From CAZPUI01 sp964415525 (GTDB lineage Bacteria; Acidobacteriota; Holophagae; Holophagales; Holophagaceae): a stretch of 26,972 nt of DNA. Numbering within the stretch: the first letter of the stretch is position 1; every line of letters starts with the position of its first letter. Where the stretch lies: NCBI GenBank assembly GCA_964415525.1, contig CAYQAS010000057.1:1-26972 (forward strand), written 5' to 3'. Made by a program: the position numbers and the translations under genes. Positions 22,872 to 26,972 of this stretch are shown in pieces. Below the pieces are notes generated by a model. The model saw only the letters and a list, made by a program, of their open reading frames with translations, was not told the DNA's origin and searched no databases.

Positions 22872-23434
22872 GGCTCCTCCACCGTGGAACAGGGGGGTGG
22901 GAAGGCACCGGACCCGCCGCCGAAGCGGATGGCGGGACGCGCTCCGGGCAAATGCAGAAATCCTGGCGTGGCCCTTGGCAGACCTTCCATGTCCGTCAGA
23001 GGCGCCAAGCCCAGGGCTCCGGCGAAGCAGGTGGCCACACAGGCCGGCTCCCGGCCGCGATCCCGACGATCGGTGCAGAGCTGGCACTTGGAGACGACCT
23101 TGCGCACGGCATCCCAATGGATCGCCCCGAAGGAACAGGCCATCTGGCAGTAGCGGCAGCCCAGGCAGCGGGTGGCATCATGCAGCACGGCGCCATCGGA
23201 GGCCCGCTTTGTCAGGGCTTCCGCAGGGCAGGCGCGGACACAAGGCGCACCTTCGCAGTGGTTGCACGCCAGGGAAAGGTAGACGGTGCCAGATGAACCG
23301 GCCTCCGGAGGCAGCTTCAGGACCTGCCGCCAGAGCAGGTCCGGGGGCGTTCCGTTCACGTTGGCGCAGGCGCCCACGCAGCCCTGGCAGCCGAAGCAGC
23401 GGTCCGGATCAAAGCGGAAGGCCAGCTGGGTCAT
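22868..23434 (-). CDS. DmsB-like electron-transfer subunit with four [4Fe-4S] clusters
   Basis: 188 residues; start and stop each overlap the neighbours as ATGA, so the three genes are tightly coupled. Sixteen cysteines fall into the four ferredoxin motifs of the DmsB/NrfC/PsrB family: RCFGCQGCVGAC (near 13-24), ACNHCEGAPCVRACP (near 56-70), RCLGCRYCQMAC (near 88-99) and KCQLC...ACVATC (near 115-137). It carries electrons between the quinone-reactive membrane subunit and the molybdopterin subunit. All four cluster motifs appear complete. The C-terminal ~45 residues are Gly/Pro-rich and variable. Confidence 0.93.
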   Translation of the reverse strand: MTQLAFRFDPDRCFGCQGCVGACANVNGTPPDLLWRQVLKLPPEAGSSGTVYLSLACNHCEGAPCVRACPAEALTKRASDGAVLHDATRCLGCRYCQMACSFGAIHWDAVRKVVSKCQLCTDRRDRGREPACVATCFAGALGLAPLTDMEGLPRATPGFLHLPGARPAIRFGGGSGAFPPPCSTVEEP

Positions 23435-25503
23435 GGCTCGCTCCTGCGGAGGTCCACGAGTGTGTCCTGGTAGGACGGCTGTCCTCCCAGGCCCGTGGCG
23501 CCCGTGACGGCGGCGGGGACGGGACAGGAGGCGTCGGTCAGCTCATTGAGTTCCGGCCAGGCGTCGTTGAGGCCGATCTGGCCCGGCAGCAGCTCCGTGG
23601 TCCACTCCACGCGCACCCGCGCCGATCCGCGGTCATTCCAGATCACGGCGAGTTGGCCGTCTCCGATGCCGCGGCGGGAGGCGTCCACCGGATGCACGTG
23701 GAGCAGGGGCTCCGGTTCCAGGGCGCGGAGGGTGGGCAGCACGCGGTGGCTGTCGTGGAAGCTGTGGAAGTGCGTGTTGCGGCGTTCGGACAGCAGCCTC
23801 AGGGGATACCGGGCGGCGAGCTCCGGGTGGCCTTCGGGGCTTTCCGGGGCCGCTTCCGCCGTGGGGAGGGGTGGCAGCCCGAGGTCCGCAGCGGCCTGGG
23901 AATGAAATGCGAAGCGCCCGGAGGGCGTCTCGAATCGAAGGTCCCCATAGGGCACCGCGGGAAGTTGTGCCGGTAGTCCTTCAGGATGGCGTCGCAGATC
24001 CGTGACCGTGGCAGGCCGGCACGCTGCGGAATCCAGGCAGGCGTTCAGGCACGCCTCCTTGTCCGCCCAAGGGAAATAGTCCGTCACGTCCAGGCGGCGG
24101 GCCAGATCGTCCATCCATCCGGAGGCCTCGCGGCAGGCGCCGGGGGGATCCAGGGCCTTGTCCATGAGGTAGATCCGGCTGTTGGAGGTCCGCAAGCCCA
24201 GCTCCTCCAGCCAGGAGGTGGCCGGAAGCACGAGATCCGCCGCCTCCCGGGCGGTGTGGTTCAGGAACAGATCGTTGACCACCACGAGCGGAATCCGGGC
24301 GAACTGACTCCGGAGGCGGTTCAAGTGCGGCCATTGGGAAAGGGGGTTTCCCCCCACGACGAGCAGCGTGTCGATGTCACCCGCCTCCAGGGCGGCATCG
24401 ATGGCGCCGTGGTTGTTCTCGGGGTAGCCAATGCCGCCGGGGCGGCGCTCCCGGGCCTGGAGGTCCAGGTTCCAGTCGATGGCCTCCCCCCAGATGACCC
24501 CGCCTCCGGGGATTCCGATGTGACCTCCGAGGGCCACCAGGCAGAGGATGGCGCGGACCATCTGCACGCCGTTCCAGCGCTTTCCCAGGGCGCCTCGACT
24601 GAGGTTGGTGCAGAGGGGCCGATGCTCGCCATAGAGGCGTGCCAGGCGCTCCAGGTCCTCCAGGCGCAGGTCGCAAGCCCGGGCCGCCTCCCGGGGTTCC
24701 AGGGCCAGGACGTGGGCGCGGTAGGCCTCGTATCCATCGCCCAGGGACCGCATCGCAGTTTCGTCCACGAGGCCATGGCGCACCATGAGGCCTGCCACGC
24801 CATTGGCGAGCCAGGTGTCGCTGCCCGGGCGAGGACGCAGGTGCCAGGTGCTCAGGGCGGCGGTCTGGGAGACCCGGGGATCGATGGTGACCACCTCGCC
24901 ACCTCGGTCCCGGACCTGGAGCAGGTAGGGCACGAGGTTGGCCTGGGAGGCAGCCGGATCCTGAGCCCAGTTCACGAGGGCTGACGCGTGGTGACCGGTC
25001 TCCACGGGATCGTGCAGGCCCCAGTATCCCGTGAGGGACTGGGCCAGGCCGACGTCGTACCAGCAGGGGAAGTTGCCATCCCAGAGGGTCATGCCCAGGA
25101 GGTTGGCGAAGCGTGGCGTGAGGATCTTCCAGTTCACCCGCTGCACGATGTTGCCGTGGCTGTGATACAGCGCATTGGCCTGAGGGCGTCCCGCGTCGAG
25201 GTTCGTGCGCATGCGACCCGCGATGCATCCCAGGGCCTCCTCCCAGGAGATGGATTCCCACTGGCCGGAGCCCCGGGGGCCGAGGCGCCGGAGCGGCTGG
25301 GTCAGCCGTTCCGATGCACGCTGGATTTCACCCGAGGCCTGGCCTTTCACGCAGAGGCGGCCGCGGCTGACATCGTGGTGGGGATTGCCTTCCAGCCCGA
25401 CCAGGGCCCCGTGCTCCACTTCCACTCGCAGCCCGCAGTTCACGGGCCAGCAATTGTGCGGGCAGACGGTGTGGTGGATCGTGCGTCCAAACGTGGCATC
25501 CAT
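23431..25503 (-). CDS. DMSO reductase-family molybdopterin oxidoreductase, catalytic subunit without Tat leader
   Basis: 690 residues from ATG 25503; an in-frame stop 20 codons upstream excludes a longer N-terminus. The [4Fe-4S] site is C14-x3-C18-x4-C23-x27-C51 (CPHNCWPVNC ... GRLCVKG). Further family features are WESISWEEAL (82-91), Cys147 in DGNFPCWYD as the candidate molybdenum ligand, DPRVSQTAAL, LCTNLSRGALGK, GGNPLSQWP, DLVLPATSWLEE and a C-terminal molydop-binding domain (about 560-690). It is a bis-MGD enzyme that reduces or oxidises a small S-, N- or O-containing compound with quinone-linked electrons. There is no twin-arginine signal, unlike most DmsA/PsrA/PhsA proteins, so the enzyme should face the cytoplasm. 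The substrate cannot be told from the sequence. Confidence 0.93.
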   Translation of the reverse strand: MDATFGRTIHHTVCPHNCWPVNCGLRVEVEHGALVGLEGNPHHDVSRGRLCVKGQASGEIQRASERLTQPLRRLGPRGSGQWESISWEEALGCIAGRMRTNLDAGRPQANALYHSHGNIVQRVNWKILTPRFANLLGMTLWDGNFPCWYDVGLAQSLTGYWGLHDPVETGHHASALVNWAQDPAASQANLVPYLLQVRDRGGEVVTIDPRVSQTAALSTWHLRPRPGSDTWLANGVAGLMVRHGLVDETAMRSLGDGYEAYRAHVLALEPREAARACDLRLEDLERLARLYGEHRPLCTNLSRGALGKRWNGVQMVRAILCLVALGGHIGIPGGGVIWGEAIDWNLDLQARERRPGGIGYPENNHGAIDAALEAGDIDTLLVVGGNPLSQWPHLNRLRSQFARIPLVVVNDLFLNHTAREAADLVLPATSWLEELGLRTSNSRIYLMDKALDPPGACREASGWMDDLARRLDVTDYFPWADKEACLNACLDSAACRPATVTDLRRHPEGLPAQLPAVPYGDLRFETPSGRFAFHSQAAADLGLPPLPTAEAAPESPEGHPELAARYPLRLLSERRNTHFHSFHDSHRVLPTLRALEPEPLLHVHPVDASRRGIGDGQLAVIWNDRGSARVRVEWTTELLPGQIGLNDAWPELNELTDASCPVPAAVTGATGLGGQPSYQDTLVDLRRSEP

Positions 25504-25558
25504 GCTGATGAGGCTCCCGCCGATGAGGGCCCTGGAAAGGGGGGCTCAGGCCAATGGG

Positions 25559-25885
25559 TCAGTTCTGATCGTAGAGCCGCATGGCCAGCCCGCCATGGGC
25601 GGCGGCGCCGCCGGCGCGCAGGGCCGAAGCCAGCAGGATGGCCTCCGCCACCTCCGCCTTGGTGGCGCCGGCCTTCTTCGCGGCGGCCACGTGGACGTCG
25701 ATGCAGTAGGCGCACTGGGTGGTGTGGGCCACGGCGATGGCGATCAGCTCGCGGTATTTGCGGGGGATGGCACCGTCCTCCCGGGCCACGATGCGGTCCA
25801 GGTCGAGCCAGGCCTTGAAGTCCTGGGGGGCGGCGGCGGCGAGTTCCTTCAGGTGCTTGAGGTCTTCTGGGGACTGATAGGACAT
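25559..25885 (-). CDS. Carboxymuconolactone decarboxylase / AhpD-like protein
   Basis: 108 residues from ATG 25885 with AGGAGG at 5-6 nt. The AhpD-type active site is present: RELIAIAVAHTTQCAYCIDVHVAAAKKAGAT spans 45-75, in pieces RELIAIAV, CAYC (Cys58, Cys61) and His65. This CxxC...H arrangement gives alkylhydroperoxidase or thiol-disulphide activity in AhpD relatives. True 4-carboxymuconolactone decarboxylases usually lack the CxxC pair, so a redox role is favoured. The gene precedes the molybdoenzyme operon by 55 nt on the same strand and may be cotranscribed with it. A terminator-like hairpin separates it from the PFOR gene upstream. Confidence 0.92.
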   Translation of the reverse strand: MSYQSPEDLKHLKELAAAAPQDFKAWLDLDRIVAREDGAIPRKYRELIAIAVAHTTQCAYCIDVHVAAAKKAGATKAEVAEAILLASALRAGGAAAHGGLAMRLYDQN

Positions 25886-25922
25886 GGAATCCTCCTGGGC
25901 GGTGCGAAACCGCCTGCAAATA

Positions 25923-25954
25923 GGGCCGGGGTGCCCGTTCGGAAGCCCCGGCCC
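25923..25954 (-). terminator. Terminator after the pyruvate:ferredoxin oxidoreductase gene
   Basis: A 9-bp GC stem, GGGCCGGGG (25923-25931) with CCCCGGCCC (25946-25954), and a 14-nt loop. Read on the minus strand it follows the PFOR stop by 21 nt and ends with TATTTG. It is probably an intrinsic terminator, although the T-run is short. A second small hairpin (25898-25914) just upstream of the AhpD-like ribosome-binding site may lie in that gene's leader. Confidence 0.6.
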
Positions 25955-25975
25955 GGTTGAAAGGTGATCGAGCTG

Positions 25976-26972
<997 letters not shown>

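Overview
The window is compact, GC-rich bacterial chromosome with short intergenic gaps. It carries mostly housekeeping and accessory metabolic genes, with no RNA gene, CRISPR array, insertion sequence or prophage that I can see. Several features suggest an anaerobic or facultatively anaerobic Acidobacteriota of the Holophaga/Geothrix kind: a serine/threonine kinase fused to a large propeller-like sensor, secreted M14 and S41 peptidases, a NifJ-type pyruvate:ferredoxin oxidoreductase and a DMSO-reductase-type molybdoenzyme. That placement is inference from gene content, not from a marker gene.

Left part (1-4980): the C-terminal end of a U32-family peptidase overlaps a DUF454 membrane protein (+). 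Converging on it is a two-gene minus-strand unit: a secreted S41 protease followed by a secreted LolA-like protein. Diverging from the protease is sppA, which ends at a strong hairpin terminator. Haem block (4979-7607, -): hemA, hemC and hemD are fused into one transcription unit by GTGA stop/start overlaps. Next come a large secreted M14 carboxypeptidase-like protein (-) and, diverging from it, a 774-residue SPFH/flotillin-like membrane protein (+). The latter has about five tandem 74-residue modules, which makes it resemble the eukaryotic major vault protein in domain order. It ends at a perfect 20-bp inverted repeat shared with a convergent PilZ-like gene.

Middle (13478-17333): a PaaK/CapK-like adenylate-forming enzyme and a YbaK-type Cys-tRNA(Pro) deacylase (+) are followed by two minus-strand secreted proteins of unknown function. 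One of these is a 61-residue precursor whose apparent promoter has a nine-base C tract between -35 and -10. A 470-bp gene-poor stretch follows.

Electrophile response (17300-19155, +): a NemR-type TetR regulator and a YqhD-type aldehyde reductase each have a copy of the same operator-like sequence upstream, suggesting a self-contained reactive-aldehyde defence regulon.

Right part (19246-26972, all -): a Ser/Thr kinase with a C-terminal sensor, a three-gene molybdoenzyme operon (catalytic, four-cluster Fe-S and membrane-anchor subunits joined by ATGA overlaps; the catalytic subunit has no Tat leader), an AhpD-like protein, and the C-terminal part of pyruvate:ferredoxin oxidoreductase. The last ~90 bases look like PFOR coding sequence disturbed by small indels, as at a poor-quality contig end.
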